NCBI RefSeq assembly: GCF_008705135.1 | Contig: NZ_CP023694.1 | Location: forward strand, 5,809,001 to 5,873,000 | Origin: Streptomyces coeruleorubidus | Lineage (GTDB): Bacteria; Actinomycetota; Actinomycetes; Streptomycetales; Streptomycetaceae | Direction of reading: 5' to 3' | Length of the DNA: 64,000 nt | Shown: one piece after another, positions 7,696 to 16,479 of the stretch | Position numbering within the stretch: the stretch's first letter is position 1 | Layout: every line of letters begins with the position of its first letter | Notes under the pieces: model-generated | Told to the model about the DNA's origin: nothing | The model's database searches: none | Seen by the model: only the letters and a program-made list of their open reading frames with translations | Position numbers and translations under genes: made by a program

Positions 7696-9366
7696 GTGAG
7701 TCAGCACAGGCGCCGGACTCCGGCGAAGCAGACGAAGCAAGGGAAACAGCGGCAGGTGCTGGTCGTGGCCATGGCCGTCGCCCTGGTCGTGGTCGCGGCC
7801 GGGGTGAGCCTGGGGCTCTGGGCGGCCTCGGGCGGCGACGGCGGGGTCACCGGGCCGGAGGCCAGACCCTCCCAGGGCCGGACCGCGGCCGCCCCGCACG
7901 GCACCTCGCCGGAGGGCAGCCCGAGTCCGAGCCGCTCGTACGCACTGTCCAAGGCGCCGCGGACGATCCCCGCCGTGCGCGAGCACACCGCGGCGCGCGG
8001 CCCGGGCTGGCGTCCCACGAGCGGGAACCGCGTCGTCGTGGACGACCCGGCGCTGGCCGACGAGGGCCGGCTGATCGCCGGTGAGCTCGGGATGACGTAC
8101 GAGGGCGAGAAGGACGACCGGCGCGCCGGGGACCTGCGGCTGGCGCTGAACGAGGACAAGGGCGCGAACCCGGAGTCGTACGTCATGACCGTGCGCGGCG
8201 GGCGGGTGGAGATCAGCGGGCCCGCCGACGCGGGCGTCTTCTACGGCACCCGCACCCTCAAGCAGGAGGTGCACGACGGCGGCACGGCGCCCGAGGGCGT
8301 GGTGCGGGACGAGCCGGCCAAGGCGCAGCGCGGGTTCATGCTGGACATCGCGCGCAAGAACTTCACGGCCGACTGGATCGAGGACCGGGTCCGGGAGCTG
8401 GGCGATCTGAAGTTCAACCAGCTCGGTCTGCACTTCTCCGACGACCAGGGGTTCCGGATCGAGTCCGACTCGCACCCGGAGATCGTGTCCCAGCAGCATC
8501 TGACCAAGGCGCAGGTGCGGAAGATCGTCGACCTCGCGGAGAGCCGGCACATCACCGTCGTGCCCGAGATCGACTCCCCGGGGCACCTCGGCGCGGTCCT
8601 CGACGCCCACCCCGACCTCCAACTGAGCACCGCGCAGGGGTCGGCGGTGCAGGGGGCCATCGACATCTCCGAGCCCGGGAGCGCCGACATCGTCGACGAC
8701 CTGCTGAACGAGTACGCGGATCTGTTCCCGGGCGGGCCGTGGCACCTCGGCGGCGACGAGTACCAGGCGCTGGTGCGCTCGGATCCCGAGGCGTCGTTCC
8801 CGCAGCTGGCCTCCGCCGCGCGGGAGAGGTACGGCTCCGGCGCGACGGTCGCCGACCTCACCACCGGCTGGCTCAACGACCGGGCCGACACCGTCCGCAA
8901 GCACCAGCGCACCCCGCGCGCGTGGAACGACGGTTTCTTCCGCGGCACCTCCGTCAAGGCCGCCAAGGACATCCAGGTCGCCTACTGGACCGGCAAGGAG
9001 ATCGGCGCCCGGCAGCCGGCGGAGTACCTGGCCGAGGGCCGGAAGGTGATCAACTACAACGACGAGTTCCTGTACTACGTGCTCGGCCAGCCGCAGACCT
9101 TCGTCTATCCGACGGGGCAGCGGATCTACGAGCAGTGGACGCCGCGGGTGCTGCGCGGCACCACGGCCGTGCCGGAGCGCTACGACGGGCAGATCCTCGG
9201 CGGGTCCTTCGCCGTCTGGTGCGACCTCGCGGACTCGCAGACGCAGGACCAGGTCGCGGCCGGGATCCGGATGCCGCTGCGGGCGACCGTCCAGAAGCTG
9301 TGGGACCCGGGCGAGCCGGAGCTGTCCTGGGCGGAGTTCCGGGCGCTTGCGGACAGGCTCGGCTGA
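7696..9366 (+). CDS. Glycoside hydrolase family 20 beta-N-acetylhexosaminidase
   Basis: Predicted to release terminal N-acetylhexosamine from chitin or peptidoglycan fragments. A short basic N-terminus and one hydrophobic segment (VLVVAMAVALVVVAAGVSL) indicate a signal anchor or secretion signal. A GH20b-type domain follows, then the catalytic barrel with KNFTADWIEDRV, LHFSDDQGFRIES and HLGGDEYQ. The Asp-Glu pair of that last motif is the substrate-assisted catalytic pair (codons at 8755-8760). The barrel ends in a Trp/Asp-rich segment. GTG 7696 gives 556 residues; an ATG at 7612 would add 28 residues with no strong ribosome site. Confidence 0.9.
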   Translation: MSQHRRRTPAKQTKQGKQRQVLVVAMAVALVVVAAGVSLGLWAASGGDGGVTGPEARPSQGRTAAAPHGTSPEGSPSPSRSYALSKAPRTIPAVREHTAARGPGWRPTSGNRVVVDDPALADEGRLIAGELGMTYEGEKDDRRAGDLRLALNEDKGANPESYVMTVRGGRVEISGPADAGVFYGTRTLKQEVHDGGTAPEGVVRDEPAKAQRGFMLDIARKNFTADWIEDRVRELGDLKFNQLGLHFSDDQGFRIESDSHPEIVSQQHLTKAQVRKIVDLAESRHITVVPEIDSPGHLGAVLDAHPDLQLSTAQGSAVQGAIDISEPGSADIVDDLLNEYADLFPGGPWHLGGDEYQALVRSDPEASFPQLASAARERYGSGATVADLTTGWLNDRADTVRKHQRTPRAWNDGFFRGTSVKAAKDIQVAYWTGKEIGARQPAEYLAEGRKVINYNDEFLYYVLGQPQTFVYPTGQRIYEQWTPRVLRGTTAVPERYDGQILGGSFAVWCDLADSQTQDQVAAGIRMPLRATVQKLWDPGEPELSWAEFRALADRLG

Positions 9367-9381
9367 CCGCACACGAAATGG

Positions 9382-9409
9382 CCCGTACGGCTGCGAACCG
9401 CCGTACGGG
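9382..9409 (+). terminator. Hairpin after the hexosaminidase gene
   Basis: CCCGTACGGC and GCCGTACGGG form a perfect ten-base-pair stem with an eight-base loop, 16 bases past the stop. Confidence 0.65.
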
Positions 9410-9462
9410 TGTGGTCATCTTCTGGCGGGAGCCGAATCGAATATGCCGGGGGGAACCGGAGT

Positions 9463-9969
9463 ATGGGGTACTGGGGGTACTTCGTCGTGGGCCGTGGGGA
9501 GCGGTCGCTGGCGGAGCTGGACGCGCTCGCGGGGGCGACGGACGGAATGGTGCGGCGCACCTCGGCGCCGGACGGGTGGCAGGTCTGGGAGTACCCGAGC
9601 AGCGACGGCGACGTCGGGAACATGAACGCCCTCGCCCGGGAGACCGGGGCGCCCGCGCTGTTCGGGTACGTCATGAACAGCGAGTGCGTGGTGCTGGAGG
9701 CCGCGGCTCCGGAGAGCGGGACGTGGACGACCTGCCTCGCCCGGGCCGCCATGGCCGGGTACCTGGGGGCCGACCGGGAGGGCCTCACGCTGGAGGACTA
9801 CTTCCTCGAACCGGGCGACGCCGCCGAGCGCGCCGTCCGCTGGGCCGCAGAGGCCGGGCGCGAAGTGAACGCCGACGCACTGGTGGACGTACTCACTTCA
9901 GACCCCGATCCCCTGGCCGAAAACCTCTTCTTCAGCTTCCTCGACCGACTGGGCGTCGTGCCCCTGTGA
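9463..9969 (+). CDS. Conserved hypothetical protein
   Basis: A 168-residue acidic, soluble protein starting MGYWGYFVVGRGE. It has no signal peptide or membrane helix. Several small Ala/Glu-rich helices and an aromatic N-terminus are visible, and I recognise no domain. The ATG at 9463 follows GGGGGAA at good spacing, so I prefer it to the ATG at 9409. Codon bias is typical of its neighbours, which supports a real gene. It lies downstream of the hexosaminidase hairpin and is probably transcribed alone. Confidence 0.7.
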   Translation: MGYWGYFVVGRGERSLAELDALAGATDGMVRRTSAPDGWQVWEYPSSDGDVGNMNALARETGAPALFGYVMNSECVVLEAAAPESGTWTTCLARAAMAGYLGADREGLTLEDYFLEPGDAAERAVRWAAEAGREVNADALVDVLTSDPDPLAENLFFSFLDRLGVVPL

Positions 9970-10077
9970 CGTTCCGGGGCCGTTGCGCGCAGTAAGGGGA
10001 AGTGCGGGTTCCGTGAGGGGTGAGGGCTGGAAGCGGCCTGGTAGGGCCCTGGACAAGGCCCGCGGAGGGAGGCGTGG

Positions 10078-10632
10078 ATGAGCCTGGTGGAGTTGATCGC
10101 ACAGGCCGACGAACGCGGGCTGGCCGCGAGCGGGCTGGCTTGTTTGGATCGGTGCGTGCCCCTGCTGGGCGGTGACGACGAGATCCTGCGGCCGCTGTGG
10201 GCGAGCCTCACCGACGATGCCGGTACCGGTGACTGGGGGGAGGGGCTGGAGCAGGCGCGCGGGAAGCTGGACGTCGCCGGCACCGGGGACGAGGCGGTCG
10301 TGCTCGCCCAGCGGATGCTCGAGGCCGCCCCCGCCGAGCGGTCCCACGCCGGGGTACGGGTGTGGGCCGACGCCTGCTCCGTCGCCGCCCTCCAGATCCA
10401 CCGCCTCCTCGACACCGCCCAGGACGACGCCTCGTCGGTCGACGTGCGCCGCGAGGGCCGTACGGAGGGCATGTCGCCGCTCGTCGCCGCGGAACTGCGC
10501 CGCCAGATCACCGTCCTGGAAGTCCTGGCCGGACACGGCCCGGCCGGGCTGCGGCGGGCGCTGGAGGTGTCGATCGAGGGGCGGCGGGTGCTGCGCGCGG
10601 TCGTCTCGCGCCGGAGCCGGCAGCGGAGCTGA
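10078..10632 (+). CDS. Conserved hypothetical protein
   Basis: A 184-residue, mostly alpha-helical acidic protein (LVELIAQADERGLAA...), with an Arg-rich end. It has no signal peptide, membrane segment or known motif. The ATG has an excellent ribosome site (AGGGAGG, five bases upstream). It is one of three unrelated small unknown proteins in a row on the same strand. No function can be assigned. Confidence 0.7.
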   Translation: MSLVELIAQADERGLAASGLACLDRCVPLLGGDDEILRPLWASLTDDAGTGDWGEGLEQARGKLDVAGTGDEAVVLAQRMLEAAPAERSHAGVRVWADACSVAALQIHRLLDTAQDDASSVDVRREGRTEGMSPLVAAELRRQITVLEVLAGHGPAGLRRALEVSIEGRRVLRAVVSRRSRQRS

Positions 10633-10786
10633 GGGCTGGGCCGCCGACGCACCTGACCGGCCTAAACCCCTGTTCCTGGGGGAGTCCTGTGACCGTCCCT
10701 CGGGTGAGGTGGGGCGGTCCTGCGCCGCTTCCGGGAAGTCGCCGGATCCGGGTGACGAATCGCTTCGCCGCAGCGCTTTCCGGGGT

Positions 10787-11182
10787 GTGACGACTCAAGC
10801 GGAAACCAGGCCCTCGGCCGCGTCGAAGCCGCTGCGGTGGGCGGCGGACACGGTGGCGACCATGCGCGAGGGAGCACGGCTGCACCTCGACTACTCGGCT
10901 CAGAGCCTGTGGAGCATCGACCGGATGATCGAGGGGATACGGCGGGAGGGAGCGCCGTTGGCCGCCGTGCAGGAGGTGCTGCGCGGGTTCGGGGCCTACG
11001 CCGGTGAGGTGATGGCGCGTCAGGCCGGGGCCGAGTGGTGGGCGACGGGCGGCGACCACTGGATCCGCACCCCCGACGGACGCCTCTGGGACCCGATCGA
11101 CGAGGCCCGCCGCTGTTACGCCGGGCACGGCTCGCTGCGGCTGATGTGCCGGGACGCGACGACCGCCGGGCCTCGCAACTAG
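10787..11182 (+). CDS. Conserved hypothetical protein
   Basis: A 131-residue protein with the segment LHLDYSAQSLWSIDRMIEGIRREG, then GFGAYAGEVMARQAGAEWW and PDGRLWDPIDEARRCYAG. This looks like one compact domain, but I cannot name the family. GTG 10787 is the longest sensible start; ATG 10862 would give 106 residues starting just before the conserved part. Upstream codons in the same frame lose the helical pattern and were excluded. The gene converges on the amidase gene with a 60-base gap. Confidence 0.6.
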   Translation: MTTQAETRPSAASKPLRWAADTVATMREGARLHLDYSAQSLWSIDRMIEGIRREGAPLAAVQEVLRGFGAYAGEVMARQAGAEWWATGGDHWIRTPDGRLWDPIDEARRCYAGHGSLRLMCRDATTAGPRN

Positions 11183-11242
11183 CGTCTTCGATCGCCGCGT
11201 CCTGGCGCTGGCGTCACCGATCACCCCGCCCCGGCTCTGGCG

Positions 11243-12451
11243 TCAGCGCGGGAGCGCCACCGTGGTGTCGTCCTCAGGTACGGGAGCGGTCGGCTCCGGG
11301 GCCGGCTCTTCGAGCTTCGCGGCCTTCCCGGCGAGGGTGCGGATCTCGGGCAGGTCGTCGTAGAGGTGCTGACCGGGGCACTCGGTCGGGTAGCCGTCGC
11401 GGTGGCCGGGGATGCGGGGCAGCGTGGCCTTCTGGCCCGCCTTGTACTTGCCGTTGTCGGCACCGGCGGTCAGCACCACCGTCCCGGTCGGGTCGATGCC
11501 GTACAGGCCGAGCTTCCAGGCCGCGACCTTGGCGACCGACTCGCGCACGGCGGTGTTCGCGGTCGTCTTGTTGTAGTCGCCGAGCACCGAGACGCTGCTG
11601 GTGCCGGTGTTGAAGCCGTAGGTGTGCGCGCCGAGGACGGGTTTGTCGATGCCGCCCGCACGCCCCTCGAAGACCGTGCCGCACTTGTCGACGAGGAAGT
11701 GGTAGCCGATGTCGTTCCAGCCGTTGCTCCGCACGTGGTAGAGGAACACGCCGCGCACGACGGACGCCGACTCGGCGCAGGAGTAGTCGTTGGTGCCCGC
11801 GGTGTGGTGGACGAACATCGCCTGGGTGCCGGTGGTGTAGGTGGGCGGGTCCTTCACCAGGGACTCGTCGGCACCCCAGCCGGAGCGCGACGTGACGGCG
11901 GGGCGTTCGGCGTTGGGCCCACCGGCAGCCGGTTCGACCGCGGCCGGTTCGTCGATGTCCGGTTCGTCGAGGTCCGGTTCGACGACCGTGGTGTGCACGG
12001 CGTCCGGCCCGCCGTCCGGGTCGACCAGCTCGACGCGCAGCCCCTCGGGCAGCCGTGCGCCCGACACCCGCACCTGGACTCCGTCCGAGGGCCCGGTCCA
12101 CAGCGGCTGGGTGCCGCCGCGGACCCCGGCGCGGAGGCGGTCGGGTCCGGTCTCCGGCGTACGGACGTCGGTGTCGAGCGCGCGCCACAGGCTCCATGCG
12201 CCGCTCTCGCGGGAGCGGGTGCGCACCAGCGCGGTGCCGTCCAGGGCCGCGTCCGGGTCGTCCCAGGTGACACCGATCAAGCTGAACGGCTCGGTGCCGC
12301 GCGGGGCGAGGGACCGCTCGTGCGGGTCGCCGTCCGGCACCCGGACGGTGTGCACGCCGTCGGAGGAGGAGGCCCGGGCGGGTGGGGTGAGGCCGAGCGC
12401 GCCGGCGGCCAGGGCGGTGGCGACGGCGGTGTGCAGCAGGAGGCGTGTCAT
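11243..12451 (-). CDS. Secreted PGRP-type N-acetylmuramoyl-L-alanine amidase
   Basis: Predicted to cut the amide bond between muramic acid and the stem peptide outside the cell. The 402-residue protein begins with a signal peptide (MTRLLLHTAVATALAAGALG, cleavage near ARA). An N-terminal domain follows that is shared with the next gene (TWDDPDAALDGTALVRTR). The PGRP domain spans about residues 200-385, with zinc ligands in FVHHTAGT and in PGHRDGYPTECPG (His and Cys) and the catalytic-region tyrosine in IGYHFLVDKCG. The frame extends upstream to 12571, but the signal peptide fixes the start near 12451. Probably its own transcript, because a strong hairpin precedes it. Confidence 0.88.
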   Translation of the reverse strand: MTRLLLHTAVATALAAGALGLTPPARASSSDGVHTVRVPDGDPHERSLAPRGTEPFSLIGVTWDDPDAALDGTALVRTRSRESGAWSLWRALDTDVRTPETGPDRLRAGVRGGTQPLWTGPSDGVQVRVSGARLPEGLRVELVDPDGGPDAVHTTVVEPDLDEPDIDEPAAVEPAAGGPNAERPAVTSRSGWGADESLVKDPPTYTTGTQAMFVHHTAGTNDYSCAESASVVRGVFLYHVRSNGWNDIGYHFLVDKCGTVFEGRAGGIDKPVLGAHTYGFNTGTSSVSVLGDYNKTTANTAVRESVAKVAAWKLGLYGIDPTGTVVLTAGADNGKYKAGQKATLPRIPGHRDGYPTECPGQHLYDDLPEIRTLAGKAAKLEEPAPEPTAPVPEDDTTVALPR

Positions 12452-12572
12452 TCGGGGCTCGATTCCGGTCCACTTGGGGGCGGCGGGATGTCGTGAGTCA
12501 TTCCCGTCCGCCGAGCCGTCCGTTCGCCCGCCCGGAGAAATCCGGCGAACGGAGGACGGGCCCGCCGGCAAC

Positions 12573-12607
12573 GACAGGGGCCCCGCGCGGTGCGCGGGGC
12601 CCCTGTC
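12573..12607 (-). terminator. Strong hairpin between the two amidase genes
   Basis: A perfect 16-base-pair stem (GACAGGGGCCCCGCGC and its complement) with a three-base loop lies 21 bases past the stop of the FG-GAP amidase gene. There is no U-tract. Confidence 0.85.
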
Positions 12608-12627
12608 TCAACTGGACTGACGACTTG

Positions 12628-15345
12628 TCACGGGGTCAGCGTCTGGCCCAGACGGGCGTCCGTCGGGGTGCCCAGCGTGGACTTGCTGAAGATGACGGAG
12701 TCGGCGTAGCCGAGGCCGGTGCTGTTGCTCGGCAGGTGCAGCAGGATGCCGTCCGTGCTGTCCTCGCCTTCCGCGCCGAACGTCAGGTCCGCTCGGCCGT
12801 AGCCGGACAGGTCCGTCAGCGACACCGCCGAGCCGAAGGTGTCCCCGCTCTCGGAGACCCCGGGGACGCCGGAGGTGTCCTGCGAGATGCCGATCGAGCC
12901 GGACCCGGTGAGCCCCGAGGAGGTGCCCTTCAGCAGCACCGCGTTGCCCGCGTTGACGCGGTTCACACCGTCGCGCGGCCAGTCTTCGTTCGGGACGCCC
13001 ACGAGTGCGTCCGCGTAGCCGTCGGCGTTGTGGTCGCCGACCGAGACGGAGCTGCCGAAGGCGTCACCGGACTCGTTGCCGCCGGGCACGTACGCCGTGT
13101 CCTGGTGGACGACCTTCATGCCGGTCGTCGTGAATCCGGTGGAGGTGCCCAGGAGCATGGTGACCTGACCGGCGCTGGATCCGCCCGACTCGGACGTGAC
13201 CGGCTGGCCGATGACGAGGTCGTCGTAGCCGTTGCCGTCGACGTCACCGGCCGCGAGGGAGCGACCGCCCTTGACGGAGATGACGCCCACCTTGGTCAGA
13301 CCGGTCGCCGAGCCGGCGAAGCGGACGACCCGGCCGATGCCCCCGGTGTCGCGGTAGTTGAGGGCGATGTCCGCGTAGCCGTCCCGGTTGAAGTCGCCGG
13401 TCGCGGCGTCGAGGTAGGAGACGGCGCCCGTGGCCGTGGTGAGGGTGCCGTACTCGGTGGCGCCGCCGGTCAGCCGGGCGTTCCAGTTGCCGCCCTTGCC
13501 GGTGCCGGCGGAGAAGACGTCGGCCTTGCCGTCGCCGTCGAAGTCGCCGACGGCGACCGTGGAGCCGAGCTTGGCCCCCGTGGAGGTGACCCCTGACGTG
13601 GTGTAGGAGAAGCCGGAGTCGAGGGCCGGGCCGTACAGCACCGTGACCGCGCCGCGGTCGGCGTGGCCGCTGGTGTCGTCCTCGCCGGGTGCGCCGATCG
13701 CGAGGTCGGCGTGGCCGTCGCCGTTGACGTCGCCCCACGCGGTGGACGTGCCGAAGCCGTCACCGGACTCGTGGGAGCCGGGAACGCCGGGGCTGCTCTG
13801 GCTGAGCGTCACCTTGGCGGCACTGACCGGGCCGTCGATCCCGCCCGGGACGACGGTGACGGTGCCGCCGCCGCTCAGGGCCCGGGGCGTGCCCGCGACC
13901 AGGTCGGTGACGCCGTCCCGGTTGTGGTCGGAGGTGGCGAGGGCGTGCGAGATGCCCGGGGTCTTGGCGACCTGGGCGATCCGGGTGAGCTGGGAGTAGA
14001 GGTTCGCGCCCGGGCAGGCGGTGGCGTTGGTGTCCCGGTGGCCGAAGACCCGGGGCAGGGTGATCGAGGTGCCCTTGGCGACCTTGTTGCCGTCCTGGCC
14101 TGCCGGGCTGCCGGAGCTGAGCGTCACCTTGCCCGTCGGGTCGATGCCGTACATCCCGAACTTCCAGGCCACGAGCCGGGACATGGCGTCGAGCGCGGCA
14201 CGGCTCGGCCGGGCCTTCTCGAAGTTGCCGATGTACGAGATGCCGACGGTGTCGGTGTTGAAGCCGACGTCGTGGGCGCCGGTGACCGGCAGGTCCATGC
14301 CGCCGCTGCGGCCCTCGAAGATCTGGCCGCACTTGTCGACGAGGAAGTTGTAGCCGAGGTCGTAGTAGCCGCGCGCGAAGTGCTCCTGCTGGATCGAACG
14401 CAGCCGGGCGCGGGACTGGGCGCAGGACAGGGTGTTGTCGCTGTCCATGCCGGTGTGGTGGACGACGGCGGCCTTGATCTCGGTGCCGTAGGCCGGTGTG
14501 CCGTCGTAGTCCGTGGAGGCTCCCCACTCGGCCTGCGTGATGATCGGCGGCTTGACGACCGTGGAGGGGCGGGGCGCGGGGACCGTGGGGGTCGGGGACG
14601 GGGAGGCCGTCGGGGCCGGGGAGGCGGGCGCCGACGGGGACGCCGTGTCGCCGGGGGTGCCGGTCGGCGAGGCCGTCTCGGTGGGGTCGGCCGTCTCGGT
14701 CGGAGTGGCCGTATCCGTCGGGGTGGCCGTATCCGTCGGAGAATCGGTGGGGACCGTCGGTTCCGTGGTCGGGGAGGCGGTCTCCTCGGCGTAGGCCGCG
14801 GGCCGGATGCCGCCCTCCGGGTCGGTGCCCGGGTCGAGGAGCTTCACGTCCATGCCGGCGGGCTGGCCGCCCGCCTCGGTGCCGTCCGCGTTCACGACGC
14901 GCACCTCGACACCGTCGGCGTCGCCGGTCCAGAGGGACTCGGTGCCGCCGCGCAGCGCGGCCCGCTCGCCCTCCGCGCCGTCGGCCTGGCCCGGTTCGGC
15001 CGACAGTTTCTGCCAGCCGGACCAGCGCCTGCTCTCCAGATCCCTGGTCCGCACCTCCGCCGTGCCCCGCACCGGGGCGTCGGGGTCGTCCCAGGTCACG
15101 AGCACCGCGCTGAACCGGTCGGTGTCCCGCTTGGCCAGGCCCTTGCGCCCGGAGCCCTTGTCCTTGAGCTTCACGGTGTGGACGGCCGGCTTGCGGCTCT
15201 GGGACGCGCCGTCGGCACCGCCGGGCGGATCGGCCATCGCATAAGTGACGATCCCTGCGCCGCTCAGGACGACGGCGCTGACGGTCAGCCACACCCGTCT
15301 CTTCAGACCGAGCGGTTTGTACGCACGCGTGCTGCGAGGACTCAA
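12628..15345 (-). CDS. Secreted PGRP amidase with C-terminal FG-GAP repeats
   Basis: The 905-residue protein has five parts. First is a signal-anchor N-terminus (RRVWLTVSAVVLSGAGIVTYA). Second is a domain paralogous to that of the downstream amidase (TWDDPDAPVRGTAEVRTR). Third is a Thr/Pro/Ser/Ala linker around residues 190-260 built from TDTATP-type repeats. Fourth is a PGRP amidase domain with VVHHTGMDS, YYDLGYNFLVDKCG and FGHRDTNATACPG zinc motifs. Fifth, from about residue 470, are seven FG-GAP repeats with calcium-binding-like loops such as DVNGDGHADLAIG and DVDGNGYDDLVIG. Such repeats form beta-propellers that bind surfaces or partners. The start is TTG at 15345 after AGGGGTGGGG. It is adjacent to a smaller paralogue. 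Confidence 0.88.
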   Translation of the reverse strand: MSPRSTRAYKPLGLKRRVWLTVSAVVLSGAGIVTYAMADPPGGADGASQSRKPAVHTVKLKDKGSGRKGLAKRDTDRFSAVLVTWDDPDAPVRGTAEVRTRDLESRRWSGWQKLSAEPGQADGAEGERAALRGGTESLWTGDADGVEVRVVNADGTEAGGQPAGMDVKLLDPGTDPEGGIRPAAYAEETASPTTEPTVPTDSPTDTATPTDTATPTETADPTETASPTGTPGDTASPSAPASPAPTASPSPTPTVPAPRPSTVVKPPIITQAEWGASTDYDGTPAYGTEIKAAVVHHTGMDSDNTLSCAQSRARLRSIQQEHFARGYYDLGYNFLVDKCGQIFEGRSGGMDLPVTGAHDVGFNTDTVGISYIGNFEKARPSRAALDAMSRLVAWKFGMYGIDPTGKVTLSSGSPAGQDGNKVAKGTSITLPRVFGHRDTNATACPGANLYSQLTRIAQVAKTPGISHALATSDHNRDGVTDLVAGTPRALSGGGTVTVVPGGIDGPVSAAKVTLSQSSPGVPGSHESGDGFGTSTAWGDVNGDGHADLAIGAPGEDDTSGHADRGAVTVLYGPALDSGFSYTTSGVTSTGAKLGSTVAVGDFDGDGKADVFSAGTGKGGNWNARLTGGATEYGTLTTATGAVSYLDAATGDFNRDGYADIALNYRDTGGIGRVVRFAGSATGLTKVGVISVKGGRSLAAGDVDGNGYDDLVIGQPVTSESGGSSAGQVTMLLGTSTGFTTTGMKVVHQDTAYVPGGNESGDAFGSSVSVGDHNADGYADALVGVPNEDWPRDGVNRVNAGNAVLLKGTSSGLTGSGSIGISQDTSGVPGVSESGDTFGSAVSLTDLSGYGRADLTFGAEGEDSTDGILLHLPSNSTGLGYADSVIFSKSTLGTPTDARLGQTLTP

Positions 15346-15637
15346 CTACCCCACCCCTAGAACTGGACACATCGGCACCCGCTGTCACACAGGCGCCACT
15401 CACCCAGCGCACATCTGTGGCCAAACATCACCCGGTTGTGCCGCTGCGGCGGTCCGCAGGGCGCGGGGAAATCCCGCCTGCTGTGACATTTCTCCGGAGC
15501 CCGGCGCTGATGATCGTGGAGGACGTGGCACGGACGCGTTCCCCGCGGTACGGGCGCACAGGGCAGGGCATGCCGGGCATCCGGGATGTCCCGGCCGGAG
15601 CGCACCCGCCGCGAACCGGTACGGACGAGGACGGTTT

Positions 15638-16255
15638 TTGGGCCAGCGAGGGGAACCCCGGCGCGAGCAGCCGCGCGACGGGGAACTGGGCGCGGCCGTC
15701 GCGCGGGCCCAGGACGGTGACGAGGCGGCTTTCGCGGTCGCCTACCGGATCGTGCAGCCCGGACTGCTCGGCTATCTGCGCGGACTGGTCGGGGAGGACG
15801 CGGAGGACGTGGCATCCGACGCCTGGCTGGAGATCGCCCGGGACCTGGGGCGGTTCAAGGGCGACGGTGCCGGTTTCCGCGGCTGGACGGCGACCATCGC
15901 CCGGCACCGGGCGCTGGATCATCTGCGCCGCCAACGCGTACGGCCGAGGTCGTCCGCGCTGGAGCAGGACGTCCTGGACCTGCCCGGGCCGCACAGCACG
16001 CACGACCAGGCGCTGGAGGCCATGTCCACCGAGCAGGCCCTGCGGCTGGTCAGGGGCCTGCCGCAGGACCAGGCCGAGGCCGTGCTGCTCCGCGTCGTGG
16101 TGGGGCTGGACGGGCCGGCCGCCGCCCGCGTCCTCGGCAAGCGGCCGGGTGCCGTGCGGACGGCCGCGTACCGGGGCCTGAAACGCCTCGCCACCCGGCT
16201 GGGCGCCGAAGGTGTGACGGATGAGGCTCCCCGGACGCTGGGGGAGTCGAAATGA
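15638..16255 (+). CDS. ECF-type RNA polymerase sigma factor (module 1)
   Basis: A 205-residue sigma-70 family protein with region 2 (FAVAYRIVQPGLLGYLRGLVG, then DAEDVASDAWLEIARDL and RALDHLRR) and region 4 (LPQDQAEAVLLRVVVGLDG, then GKRPGAVRTAAYRGLKRL). TTG at 15638 is chosen for the GAGG seven bases upstream and because the homologous part starts there; no ATG is in frame nearby. Its stop overlaps the next ATG. A close paralogue lies at 18430-19104, also followed by a membrane protein. The signal and target promoters are unknown. Confidence 0.85.
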   Translation: MGQRGEPRREQPRDGELGAAVARAQDGDEAAFAVAYRIVQPGLLGYLRGLVGEDAEDVASDAWLEIARDLGRFKGDGAGFRGWTATIARHRALDHLRRQRVRPRSSALEQDVLDLPGPHSTHDQALEAMSTEQALRLVRGLPQDQAEAVLLRVVVGLDGPAAARVLGKRPGAVRTAAYRGLKRLATRLGAEGVTDEAPRTLGESK

Positions 16256-16479
16256 AGGATGACGGCGGGCCGGGCGGAACCTCCGGGTCCGGTGCCCTGA
16301 ACAGGGCGGACGAGCGGGACGTATGGATCGGAACCGGAACGTCGGGCCGGTCGGCCGGACCGGTCGGGTCGTACGGGCTGTACGGGTCGAACGGGCGATA
16401 CAGGTCATACGGGTCGTACGGACCCGGCGGGCATCGCGGGACGTGTGAATCGAGCAGGGACGGAACGGAACATGGGTGA
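16252..16479 (+). CDS. Possible small Gly/Tyr-rich protein between sigma and membrane partner
   Basis: A 75-residue frame whose ATG overlaps the sigma stop (ATGA) and whose own stop lies inside the next gene's first codons. The sequence is low-complexity with SYG, LYG and SNG repeats, caused by recurrent TACGGG units in the DNA. No partner exists in the parallel module at 18430-20165, where the membrane gene directly overlaps the sigma stop. It may be a real coupled leader peptide or an expanded spacer. Confidence 0.3.
   Translation: MKDDGGPGGTSGSGALNRADERDVWIGTGTSGRSAGPVGSYGLYGSNGRYRSYGSYGPGGHRGTCESSRDGTEHG

Noticed and set aside
15455..15480. Third copy of the dispersed repeat near 15463
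   Set aside because: Only AGGGCGCGGGGAA matches; the second half differs, so it is probably chance similarity in GC-rich DNA.
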